From Isoetes taiwanensis (lineage: Eukaryota; Streptophyta; Lycopodiopsida; Isoetales; Isoetaceae): a stretch of DNA of 64,000 bases. Made by a program: the position numbers and the translations under genes. The stretch covers positions 62,001-126,000 of the forward strand of contig JAJEKV010000430.1 in the NCBI GenBank assembly GCA_021234155.1, written 5' to 3'. The notes below the pieces were generated by a model that was given only the letters and a program-made list of their open reading frames with translations, was not told where the DNA came from and searched no databases. Positions 54,965 through 64,000 of the stretch are shown piece by piece; the first letter of the stretch is position 1; the number at the start of each line of letters is the position of its first letter.

Positions 54965-55300
54965 AGAAGGAGAAGTCTAGCTCAAGAGAACGCATAGATT
55001 CCTAGGATGGGTCTGAAGCACAATCAAAATTGGGTCGATACATTGCCATCCGAGAAACATAGAACATAAATAATCAAAGATGTAAATCAGGATCATGTCG
55101 GGAAGGGAGGGCGGGAAGCTGAGTAGAGCTAAGGAGGAACAATAAGAAAGCTCAAGAGAACGCCGATAAGAAGCAAAGAGGACGAGGGAGATATAAATAG
55201 GAGGAAAATGATGATAGGCATCCCCATCCAAGGAATGTCGGTTCTATTGCTATCGCAATAGAACCGTGGCATTCCTAGGATGGGTCCTGAAGCACAATCA
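54965..55300. repeat. Dispersed repeat copies R1 and R2
   Basis: R2 (55,125-55,300) runs GAGGAACAATAAGAAAGCTC ... ATGATGATAGGCATCCCCAT, then the hairpin and GATGGGTCCTGAAGCACAAT. R1 (54,965-55,023) is the same but lacks about 115 bp, including the hairpin (CTCAAGAGAACGC joins ATTCCTAGGATGGG directly). A third copy, R3, lies at 60,990-61,118, 5.86 kb away in the same orientation, and stops in the hairpin loop. Confidence 0.8.
55224..55283. repeat. 60-nt near-perfect hairpin
   Basis: CCATCCAAGGAATG and GGTTCTATTGC on the left pair with GCAATAGAACC and CATTCCTAGGATGG on the right around a TATC loop, with one mismatch in the outer stem and a small bulge between the two stems. It could be an element end, a precursor-like RNA hairpin, or a trace of an inverted duplication. 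Confidence 0.8.
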
Positions 55301-56446
55301 AGTGGCCGAATAGAAGAGGAACCTACCTCAAAACTAGAAAGCAAGAGATGGTAAGTTGGAGGGAGCTAATACAGCGAAAAAGGAGTGAAAGAGCCAAATG
55401 GAACAAAGCGATAAAAGGATATGGAAGTAAGAAAAAGGGAAATCTAGCCGAGAACAAGAACCAGAGCAAACAGAGTCAAAGAACAAAAAAAGAGAAAATG
55501 AGACGGAAGTCACAAAGCAAACTGAAGGAGGAGATGAGTAAGAAAATAGAAAAGAGGAGCATGAAGCAACTTCACAATAGAACACATAAAACTAAAGACT
55601 AATGAAACAAGAAAATAAACAGGAAAAGATGGTAAAGTGTAAAGAAGCAATAGGGTGAAATGATTAAGGCAAAGGAAATGGAGAGAAAAAAAAAAAAGCC
55701 TAAAAAACAAAGTAATGGATGTCCGATATGCTAGCAGGAATAGAGGATAAAGAAGGCACAAAAAAGGAATAGAAAGAACTAAAGTGACAAGACGACTGGG
55801 GATAGTAAAGGGAACAAATGACTACACACAACAAAATGTAACAATATCAGTAGGACCACATAATAAACCTATATGAAAGCTAAAAGTGATACTAATGGGA
55901 TTAAGAGACCAAGAAAAAATGGACAAACATGACTAGTGGAGCATAAGGAGCAAGTGAAAGAAAAGGAGCAACTAGAACTAAAGTAAATAGACCATTGAAG
56001 CTAAATGTACTAGATCAACATGAAAGGAGCAACAATACCAAATGAGTTGACATGATATGAAATGATGGAGCACACAGAACTCAACTAGAACAAAATAGCA
56101 AGAAATAATGGAGTAAATCAAACAAATGGTATGTGCGACTATGCAGATTTCTGGAGTACGCAAGACTAAAAATAACCTAAGAATGTGTATCAAACAATGC
56201 CAAAGAACAGCCACACCTCGCAAATAGTGTTCAAACAAACGAAGCTAATGGGGTAAAGAGGCAACGATGAAGCAAAGAGATGCATGCACCAAGCAAATGG
56301 ATGAGAATCTGAAGCAACTAGAATGATGACATCGAAGAAACCATATGCAGAGCAACAGAATCACTAACACAACGGGACTAACCATGGCATAAACTAAGCC
56401 AAGCCAACCAAACAATATCCCTGGAGGCAACATTGAGCAAATGGGT

Positions 56447-56555
56447 AAAAGGCACAAAAGAGATGATGTGAAATAGTATGATAAATTGAACAATGGAATA
56501 AAAAGGCACAAAAGAGATGATGTGAAATAGTATGATAAATTGAACAATGGAATAA
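56447..56555. repeat. Exact tandem duplication, 54 bp
   Basis: The unit beginning AAAAGGCACAAAAGAGATGA and ending TTGAACAATGGAAT is present twice in a row without mismatch. Confidence 0.95.
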
Positions 56556-57006
56556 ACAGGCTAGTGAAAAAAGAAAAAGCAACAAGAAATTAGCCAATTA
56601 AGGTCCTAGCACAAACAAAGAAAAAGGGTATGGCTACGACAATATAAAATAAAGCATAAGAAAAAACAAGATCAATGGGTATTGTAAAACAAAAAACACA
56701 TATAAATGGCAATACGACAAAAATGCAAGCTCATAACCTTGCCTCTAGCCAAACCAAAGTATAAATAAGACCAGCCCGTGACAAAACCAAACGTGGACAA
56801 ATGCCAAAACTAGATCAATGAGTTAAGAGTAAACAATGAAACCAATATCAATGTGAGATAGAAGATAATGCCTACTGCCAGCACTAAAATAAAATAGGCA
56901 ACAAGAATGCTAAACCTCACAATAATCGCCCGTCCATAAAGAAAAAGAGGTTAGAAATATAAGCGGTGAGACCTAAAGCAAACTGATCAATCATAAGAAT
57001 GCCTTA

Positions 57007-57100
57007 GGGATATCTACAAATGACAAGTACGAAAATCTACCCATGACATATATGGGATATCTACAAATGACAAGTACGAAAATCTACCTATGACATATAC
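57007..57100. repeat. Tandem duplication, 47 bp
   Basis: The unit GGGATATCTACAAATGACAA ... CATGACATATA is present twice with one or two mismatches. Confidence 0.92.
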
Positions 57101-57574
57101 AGCATATAGTACAAATGCCAACCACCTAGCCATGTGGCGGTTTACAAGACAATGTGCTAAGCTACTTGACAATAGCAAGATCATCGGTGAATATAACATT
57201 CACATCCAACACCGTGAAGCATTACAAAAATGCAAGTTTATCCTTAATTGTAGTAGTGCAAAGGTACCATTGAAATTGGCGAGGCAAATAGATGTGCAAT
57301 TGCCCTCAGGCGCCCTAAGCGCCATACAATGCGCCTAAACTCTGAAGCCCTTGAGGCCATGCTCATGTAACTCAGGTACGGAGTTAGCATCAAGATCGAG
57401 AATCGAGACTGGTCGGTAATTTCCATCCACGACATGGTAGTAGGTACCAAGTTTTGGATTTGCTTTGAATTGTTTTGGACTGTTTTGGGTCCCACTATTG
57501 CTCGACATCAGCCCTCCTCCCCTTGCATAGACCCCTTGATTTGCCCCTTTACGGCTTTCTCTCTCTAGGGTTTG

Positions 57575-57889
57575 GGTAAAAGCATGTTAGGGTGTACCAC
57601 TTTTGGAACACGCAAAAGTACATACACTAGGTACTTTAGAGCTGGGTACTTTCTCATTTTATTTTTCATTAAAACTAGTACAAAAGTCTAAAATAAAAAG
57701 TCACGACGCATTAATATTCAAAGTTAAGATAAAGATAATGCTAACAGGAGACCAAAAAATATATATAAAAGTTAGAATGTACCTTTTATTGAGATATTAC
57801 ATAGGTACCGGTACCCGATCCACAGGTACCTTTTAAATACTTTTGGTCACTAAATAATACTTTTAAGGGACACCTAACATGCTTTTACC
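57575..57889. mobile_element. 315-bp MITE with TIRs
   Basis: The left end GGTAAAAGCATGTTAGG is repeated inverted at the right end (CCTAACATGCTTTTACC); adding the next bases (GTGTACC versus TGTCCC) extends the TIR to about 24 bp. The interior is AT-rich, non-coding, and has a GGTACC palindrome cluster (57,805-57,833). GTTT lies just outside both ends, a candidate for a short target duplication. It sits inside CT-rich sequence (TCTCTCTCTAG on both sides). Confidence 0.88.
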
Positions 57890-57939
57890 GTTTACAATCT
57901 CTCTCTAGCCCGAAAACCCCAAACGCCCAAAAGGTGCTT

Positions 57940-59135
57940 TTTTTTTTGCCTTTCACGAGTCCCCAAATTGGATTCTAAGCACCTTCTAGGCAGCGGAGAC
58001 CCGTCCAACCTTGGCACCCTTTAGCGTTGCCTTGTTCTCCGGCATGGCCGTAAGATCAAGCGTATGGCGGGGGACCCGTAAGGAGAAGAATTTCATTGTT
58101 TGCCCGAGCCCGATCCGTCCGCCCTATGACCCCACGATTGCGCCCTACGCCCGGACAGCCCCATCATTTGGGCCCCGGCGCCCTCTTACGGCACCACCGG
58201 TCCGATGCCTCTTTGTTGCGACTTTGGACATCCTTGATGCTCGGCTCCGATTAACGCCTCGGGGGTACTTGATGGGATCCCACCCGGTCGTGCCTGCCAC
58301 TCTCACCGAGGCGTGCGCCCGGTTACCCAGCGGCGGTGCAGGGTCGATTACTAAATTCTTTCACGGTCGTGGGGGCCTGTCCAGAGCCCGGTTCGAGTGG
58401 TGGGTCACCGGCCCGGCCTCTGAGGGCCCTCCCATGCACAAAGCGGTGAAGATACGCCTATGGCCCGTGACCGCGATCTCGCGTTAATGCCGCGGCCTCC
58501 TCGAGAAGACTTGCCTGTCGGCTGCGGTAGGAATCCCGCTCCCCGTCTTTGTGCGGCCCGCGGCTCACTCAGGCCCTTTCTCTGCGCATTGTTGTGGGCC
58601 TTGCGGAGGAGATGGATTTGACCCACGAAGCGACGGCCTCTTTTTTTCTCGGGAGATGCATCCATGCTTAGAAGCGGCATCCCGCTTTCGGTAGCGGGTG
58701 GGGGCGGCCGCACGTCAGGCCCGCCATCTCTTGGTTTGCTTTCAAAATGCTCTTTCAGCCGCTGCGTCTTGCGACATGGCAATCATTTGAAAGGGACCAC
58801 CTTCTCAGTCTGAGGAAGATTTGACTCGGTGCGGCTCTGCCCGGCGGAAAAGAGGAATTGTGGCCGGGTCAGTGAGGCCGCGCTGCGGCGAAAATGGGCG
58901 GTGTCTGAGGCGGTCGAGCTATCATTAGGGATCAATGGCCAAGCCCGATCCACAGGCGATCTTTGGTCTAGCCACGGGTTTTGAGTGATAACGGGGCTTT
59001 GTCCCCATGTTTTGTTGTAGGGGGGCCCGTCCCCATGTTTTGATTAGTTTTTGCTTGGGCTTCGCCCCCGCGGTTACAGTGGGGCTTCGCCCCTTTGTTT
59101 GTTCGGTCCCATAGCCCGATTGGGCTCCGTGGACG
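57940..59135. other. GC-rich island, origin unknown
   Basis: GC content jumps sharply against the AT-rich surroundings. Open stretches exist on both strands (58,043-58,487 plus, starting MAVRSSVWRGTRKEKN, and 58,782-58,405 minus), but both are Pro/Arg/Gly-rich as expected from composition alone, and I recognise neither. 58,985-59,130 contains GGGGCTTTGTCCCC, GGGCTTCGCCCCC and GGGGCTTCGCCCC, short hairpins of the same type. It could be a decayed element of different base composition, or sequence from a foreign or GC-rich source. Confidence 0.35.
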
Positions 59136-59147
59136 TTAAAAAGTCTC

Positions 59148-59169
59148 TTCCTTCCTTCCTTCCTTCCTA
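59148..59169. repeat. TTCC microsatellite
   Basis: About five and a half TTCC units right at the downstream edge of the GC-rich island, after TTAAAAAGTCTC. Confidence 0.9.
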
Positions 59170-59174
59170 AACCA

Positions 59175-60985
59175 AGTATAGCAAAAGAAAGAAAGAAAAA
59201 AAGACCTCAAACCCCTAACGTGGATCCCTTAGGCGTAGAGCAAAGAAAAACTGGCCTAATCCATTGCAAGCTAGAGCAACATGCAAAACTCAACATATGT
59301 TAGAGAATGAAAAATAAAAATAATTATTAGCCAAATAAAAACGCTATCAAACACATCAAGCCAATGAATTGAGTCAAGCGATGAGAATGTGAACATAAGC
59401 CCCTATATGCAGAAATCACCAACTCATCATGACGGCAAGGATTTATGGAGACAAGCACATTACGAAGAACACGAGTCGCTGCTCAAAAATGCATTGAACA
59501 CAATTTCCCACGTGCAAAAAACAACCCACCTATCATAAAGTAACATAGGAGCTAACTCCAGGCAAGCTATGATGGAAGGAGGAAACAACACATGCTGAAA
59601 CCCATCAAGACGACCATGAGACCCATGGAGCAAATGTACCTAGTTGGTGTAACATGACTCACGAGTCTGAAGAAAGACCAACAATGGTCATGGCATGAGG
59701 GTGTAAAATAACGTAAACCAAATGGCGCAAAAAATGAGGTAGTGGGGGCAAACAAAACCACCCCAAAATAAATGGAATAAACATGATGATCACAAAAGAG
59801 TAAAGAGGCTAAGAGGACAAAAAGTACAAGTACAACTTCCTAACCCAAAAAATAAGAAGGGGCTAACATCAACCCATAATACAAAACAAGGATAATAACA
59901 AAGTAGAAAGAGTGTGTGCCATTTCCTACCTCAAAGGAAGGAATTAGAAAAGGAAATTGGAAGACTCGTCACTATGTCCCTGCACTGCTTGTAAGTAATT
60001 ACAAAATGACACTATTAAAGCAATTAGAACCCACAAATTAGACAAAGAAAATAAACCAAGACACATGGAGAAAAACCCTTCTTGAAACCAATGGAGCAAA
60101 GGACAAACTAGATGACATGGAACTTAAAGGAACGGAGGGTATGGAACCAATAAGGCAAACGAAAACGAACCAAAAGCAATGGAATGTATGAAGCAAGTAA
60201 GGTACAAGGGACAAGAAAATAGTAAGTGAAGAGAACACATAAGAACCTAAGGACAGCAATCCGACAAATCGGAAAAAATGGATATGAACGAGGCAAATAA
60301 AGGCAAACGCTCAAAACACACCAACGAATAAGTATCTAAACAACGCATATGGCCCTTGACATGATAAATGGATAAAACTATAGATACCAATGATAACAAT
60401 AAACAGTGGAATGAACAAGCACAATAAGCTCTAGAAGACAACCCCAATGCAAGGCCAAATCATAGAAACGAAACAAGAATGGATTGAAATGAAACAAAAG
60501 TGCTCAAGAATGGATTGAAATGAAACAAAAGTGCTCCTCATAGATTCAAAATCATAATCCCACACACAACATTCAATTGAGTTAACGAATGATATAAATA
60601 ACACCATTCCTAGCCATCTAAATCATCAGCTAGACATAGCATCAAAAGAAAAAACAGGGCATTGCATAAGCATCATATCCCCGTAGCATATTTTCACCTG
60701 AACCAAACTTGAAAAAGAAAAATCTCCTAAAAGTTACATATATTTGGATGATAAACATACAAGAACCTGGAACACGCTTCCTAGCCAAAGATGAACCTTT
60801 GAAAAGGTGTTGGAGCTGATTACAACGTTATCGATTTCCATAATAATTGGACTCAAAACTCAAAATGAAGTCGCTTCTTAGAAGGAGCAAAAGTTTTGGA
60901 ATCCGCTTCAAAGGCGAGGTGGACTTACGCAAAATGTGAAGACACAGTAGTGGTATAGGTTTTGGTCAGTAATAGGAAAAGCCGA
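59175..60985. other. T-poor, A-rich domain without genes (part 2)
   Basis: Same composition as 55,300-57,345. It contains a 31-bp tandem duplication at 60,474-60,535 (CAAGAATGGATTGAAATGAA...). No credible gene. Confidence 0.6.
60474..60535. repeat. Exact tandem duplication, 31 bp
   Basis: CAAGAATGGATTGAAATGAA followed by ACAAAAGTGCT occurs twice in direct succession. Confidence 0.95.
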
Positions 60986-60989
60986 AGCG

Positions 60990-61118
60990 AGCCAAAGGAG
61001 GAACAATAAGAAAGCTCAAGAGGCGTCGATAAGAAGCAAAAAGAGGACAAGGGGAGATATAAATAGGAGGAAAATGATGATAGGCGTCCCCATCCAAGGA
61101 ATGTCGGTTCTATTGCTA
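60990..61118. repeat. Dispersed repeat copy R3
   Basis: Matches 55,125-55,255 (R2) closely, including GATATAAATAGGAGGAAAAT, and stops in the hairpin loop after TTCTATTGCTATC. Together with R2 it brackets the T-poor domain and the GC-rich island. Confidence 0.85.
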
Positions 61119-61330
61119 TCATAAATATGGCATCTTGGCATTTGTATAGTGTTGAATCTTTTTTGTACTTTCAAGAATCCCTTTCTTGCATTCAATTCAC
61201 TAAAGAAGGTAGTTATAATGAGACTTCGATTTTCAATTAGAAAGGAATCCGGGATATCTAGTTATTGGCAACTAACATATAGATATGCATGAGAGTTTAT
61301 AGACAAAGTGAGGAGAAAGTAGATTGAGGC

Positions 61331-63945
61331 TTGAGGAATACAAAATCCAGTTTGAGAGTTGACTATTTGACAATGTTCGAGCTGCACAACCTTGCCAAGG
61401 AAACATGGCATGAGAATAGAAACTTGAGAATGGAATTGAGATTAGGCAAAGTAAGGACACTTGCATTGTCAGTAAAGGTAAGATCTCTTCGAGAAACATT
61501 GTGTGAATCTAAGAAACATAGTGATATGCATAAGTTTTGCATGGATATTAAAGAGGCATATTCTCGTTTGAAGGCAAGCCTGCATTGTGGAATTTTCTAA
61601 TTGACATTGCGCAGAACATATTAAGACCTGGCCATAAGAAGCGGTACAAGCAAACAACAAAAGAGTTGTTTGAAACAATCAAAATTTGGGAAGGGAGAAG
61701 GATGCACGACTTTTTGTCTATGAACTTTGGAGGTCCAAGTTTGGCAACAACGAGGCGGTTTACTGGCAAGACACTTAACTACAAGGCTGGAATAAATGAG
61801 GAGACATTTGAATACTTGGCAAAGATTTATTCCAATCATGTCTTGAAATGTGGCTTGATTCATGGAAGTGTATCGTGGCCAAAAATGAGACCGTGATCAA
61901 GAGGGCAGTCCAATGGTGTGCTAGAGATGATAATTTGGTAGGTTTTGTGGAGAAGGTGGTCATGCTTGTATCACTGATTTTGTAGTTCATGTTGGGAATG
62001 GGGGGAGGGCTACAAAACTATTCTTGATGCATTTGAGATGAATGTGGTTGCACATTATGCCCGTATAGTTATTGTGAAGCCATTACATGCATGTCTGCCC
62101 AAGCTCGTATTGTCCATACAATTGACATGTAATAGGTTTGACCATAAGGCCGTGAGATGTCAATGGGATCAAATAGCTTATTTCTGGAATTTGCATTTTA
62201 AGAAGTGTTTTAGGTCCACTAATTGGACACTCTTCTGGGGGAGATGCACGCCGGAGGGCTTGTATGTTGGAAGAATACACTTCCTTGAAAGAAATGGGAA
62301 GGAAGTTTTCCATTCCATGGAAAGAATGGGTATTTAGTGCTACCATGAACAAAGACAACAGCATACATAGACTCCATAATCAAGATTTCATCCATAACGT
62401 GAAGAAGCTGATCAATCCTCTTGACAATGCATCTCAAAGGCTTGGGTAAAGAACTCATCACTCTTAATGATGTGTGGCACGTTTTCCACATTTTTCAAGG
62501 TGAACATGGTCTTCAAATAGGTGATGTGGAAAGAAGAGACAGGCAAAATTGGCGCGCTGCCCAGAGGATTGCCTCTCGAAGAGTTCAAGTGTGCTTGAAG
62601 AGGCTACGTGATCCAAAGCATAGTACTCCAATGCGTACATTAGGGACTGAGACTTAACTCTACGTGGTTTCCCTTTATATTGACATATTCCTCTCTCCTC
62701 ACATGGATCTATGGAACCAGATAAGAGCAACCTCAATCGTGTCTTTCTTCTTGACGTAGGCGTGTTACTATCTATTTAACTTTATAATTATGGTACCAAA
62801 TTCTTACTATCTTATTGCACTTGGCATATTACAGATTATGGAGACTTTGGATTCAAGACACGAGACACATTGTTTGAAGACAAATTTCATTGGTCGTGAG
62901 ATGTTTTTGGATATTCATCTTTCTTGCCACTTTGTTGTCTTACTCATAAGGTTTTTTAGAGATTATTATAGGGAGCTTGCTTTCCCATTGGATGCCACAG
63001 GGTCAGATGCATGTGAGAATTTCTTCTCAAAGATAGGTGGAATGGTAAGGAATGAGAGATCCTACACTGGTGCTGATGTACTTGATAGGCAAGTGCTCTT
63101 AACAGAAGAAGAAGAAGAAGAGATTTTAACGTCACGCCACAAGGCAGCGTTCTATCGGACATGTGAGTGGCTGAATTTCAGTCACTTGGAACCTTGATAT
63201 TCCCTGCAGCCCATGGCAAGCAGGAAAACATTTGGCAAGTACTCGAGAGGAAATTGGATGGTGAAAACAATGAGTTAAAGTGTGATATGGCAAATTACAC
63301 ACTTATAGGCACGGATGAGATGTTAATGGATGCATTAGAGGCAGGACTTAAAGATGCAAAAGAACTATGTGCACAAGTAGGAATCACTGTGAGGAAGGTG
63401 GAGAGGAAACTTGGTGGAGCAAACCTTGGAAGCATGAAGGTTTTTTCAACAAAGACTACTTCATGGAATTAGACACAACCATGGTTGGAGATGAGTCAGA
63501 TGATGTGAATTTAGAACAAGAGAATGATGGTGTTATAGCTATCAATACTGACCTGCCCAATGATGTTACATTACAACTAGACCTTTGACTCCATGGTGGA
63601 CGAGATAGAAGCACCACCTCTCAAAAATATTGAAAGAAATGTCATGCTTGATAATAAACCTATTTGCAAAGGTACTTTGGTCAGCCACCTAAATGGTCAT
63701 CCATGGATGTCCAAAGACAGATTGACAAAGATCAAGCTGCAGTCTATTATAAGCCCGGAAAACAAGTTAATAAATGCAGCCACCTCTCTTGGAATTGCAT
63801 CAGATTGTGCACTCTACTTTGAGATGGATTCTAGAAGCAAGAAAGAGCAAATCCATGACAGAAGGAAGGACATGACGCAAGTGTGGTATTTGGGAAGGGT
63901 ACTTAGTATGCGCAGGAAACTTGGGTGCATGGAAAGAAACTAGAG
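61331..63945 (+). pseudogene. P/THAP9-like transposase gene, decayed
   Basis: Coding-like sequence runs along the plus strand in changing frames. In order: 61,585-61,896 with IDIAQNILRPGHKKRYKQTT, LFETIKIWEGRRMHDFLSMN and FGGPSLATTRRF; 61,880-61,935 with KNETVIKRAVQWCARDDNLV; 62,038-62,220 with YARIVIVKPLHACLPKLVLS and TCNRFDHKAV; 62,264-62,449 with HRLHNQDFIHNVKKLINPLD; 62,500-62,640 with HGLQIGDVERRDRQNWRAAQ; and 62,840-63,197 with TNFIGREMFLDIHLSCHFVV and LDATGSDACENFFSKIGG. The QD-x-IHN-x-KKL and GSDACENFFS motifs are what I remember from RNase H-fold transposases related to P/THAP9, with Asp and Glu catalytic candidates at about 62,384 and 63,018. The tail to 63,943 ends WYLGRVLSMRRKLG. 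A break at about 62,660-62,830 could be an intron. It is not functional as written. Confidence 0.5.
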
Positions 63946-64000
63946 AGCCAGTAGACCTGGTAAACAGACCCCCATACTCCATAGAGCTTAATTTGGCTTG

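Larger units (their letters stand above)
55300..57345. other. T-poor, A-rich domain without genes (part 1)
   Basis: The plus strand is conspicuously poor in T and rich in A and G, with short words such as GGAACAAATG, GAAGCAA and AATGGAATAAA. Minus-strand open stretches are compositional by-products (Ser/Phe/Leu-rich). It contains a 54-bp tandem duplication (56,447-56,553) and a 47-bp one (57,007-57,100). The same texture resumes at 59,175-61,120. Confidence 0.6.

Noticed and set aside
55334-56597. Several Ser/Phe/Leu-rich open stretches on the minus strand resembling membrane proteins
   Set aside because: They follow from the T-poor plus strand, which gives few stops and many hydrophobic codons in reverse. 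Overlapping frames are equally open and the exact tandem duplications cross them.
58011-58487. 158-codon GC-rich open stretch
   Set aside because: An equally long frame exists on the other strand at 58,405-58,782, and both are Pro/Arg/Gly-rich as expected from composition. I recognise no domain.
54965-61118. R2 and R3 as the LTRs of one 6-kb retrotransposon
   Set aside because: No PBS, polypurine tract or pol coding sequence lies between them, and R3 ends inside the hairpin loop instead of at a TG...CA boundary.

Overview
The window reads as nuclear DNA of a land plant. It is AT-rich, gene-poor and full of plant-type retroelements: three Ty1/copia elements, two of them with a primer-binding site of the initiator-tRNA-Met type (TTGGTATCAGAGC), and plant-type LINEs with a reverse transcriptase followed by a zinc-binding zf-RVT-like tail. 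Degenerate DNA-transposase-like genes (a DUF7869-like gene, a P/THAP9-like gene, a pipsqueak-type helix-turn-helix) hint at a non-seed plant such as a fern, lycophyte or bryophyte, but this is a guess. I recognise no ordinary housekeeping gene, tRNA, rRNA or CRISPR array.

Layout. 1-7.5 kb: unidentified stop-broken minus-strand coding-like sequence, then AT-rich DNA with short tandem repeats. 7.5-15.4 kb: a decayed DUF7869-like gene, apparently split by Copia-1 (8,046-13,407). 15.7-16.7 kb: the 3' end of a LINE on the plus strand. 17.4-37.4 kb: a tandem array built from a dimeric unit of about 4 kb, each unit holding two copies of a small minus-strand gene ('family 1', about 190-209 codons, one open copy). 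The first dimer was later hit by a 3.8-kb LINE, a 1.07-kb insert and a 3.57-kb TIR element. The matching empty sites survive in the second dimer. Removing the three inserts brings both dimers to about 4.0 kb. A third unit was broken by Copia-2 (33,827-37,139).

37.8-47.9 kb: 'family 2', a second small minus-strand gene (one near-complete copy at 43,657-44,452, two partial copies). Conserved blocks in the same order suggest families 1 and 2 are paralogues. Between the copies lies a long decayed plus-strand region with transposase-like features. 48-52.6 kb: Copia-3, complete in structure with a 5-bp TATCA duplication, inserted just upstream of a family-2 remnant. 52.7-61.1 kb: minisatellites, a pipsqueak-HTH fragment, a T-poor domain split by a 315-bp MITE and a GC-rich island, and a 60-nt near-perfect hairpin. 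61.3-64 kb: a decayed P/THAP9-like transposase gene.

The least explained content is the pair of paralogous MASV-type families and their duplication history. I do not recognise their function.
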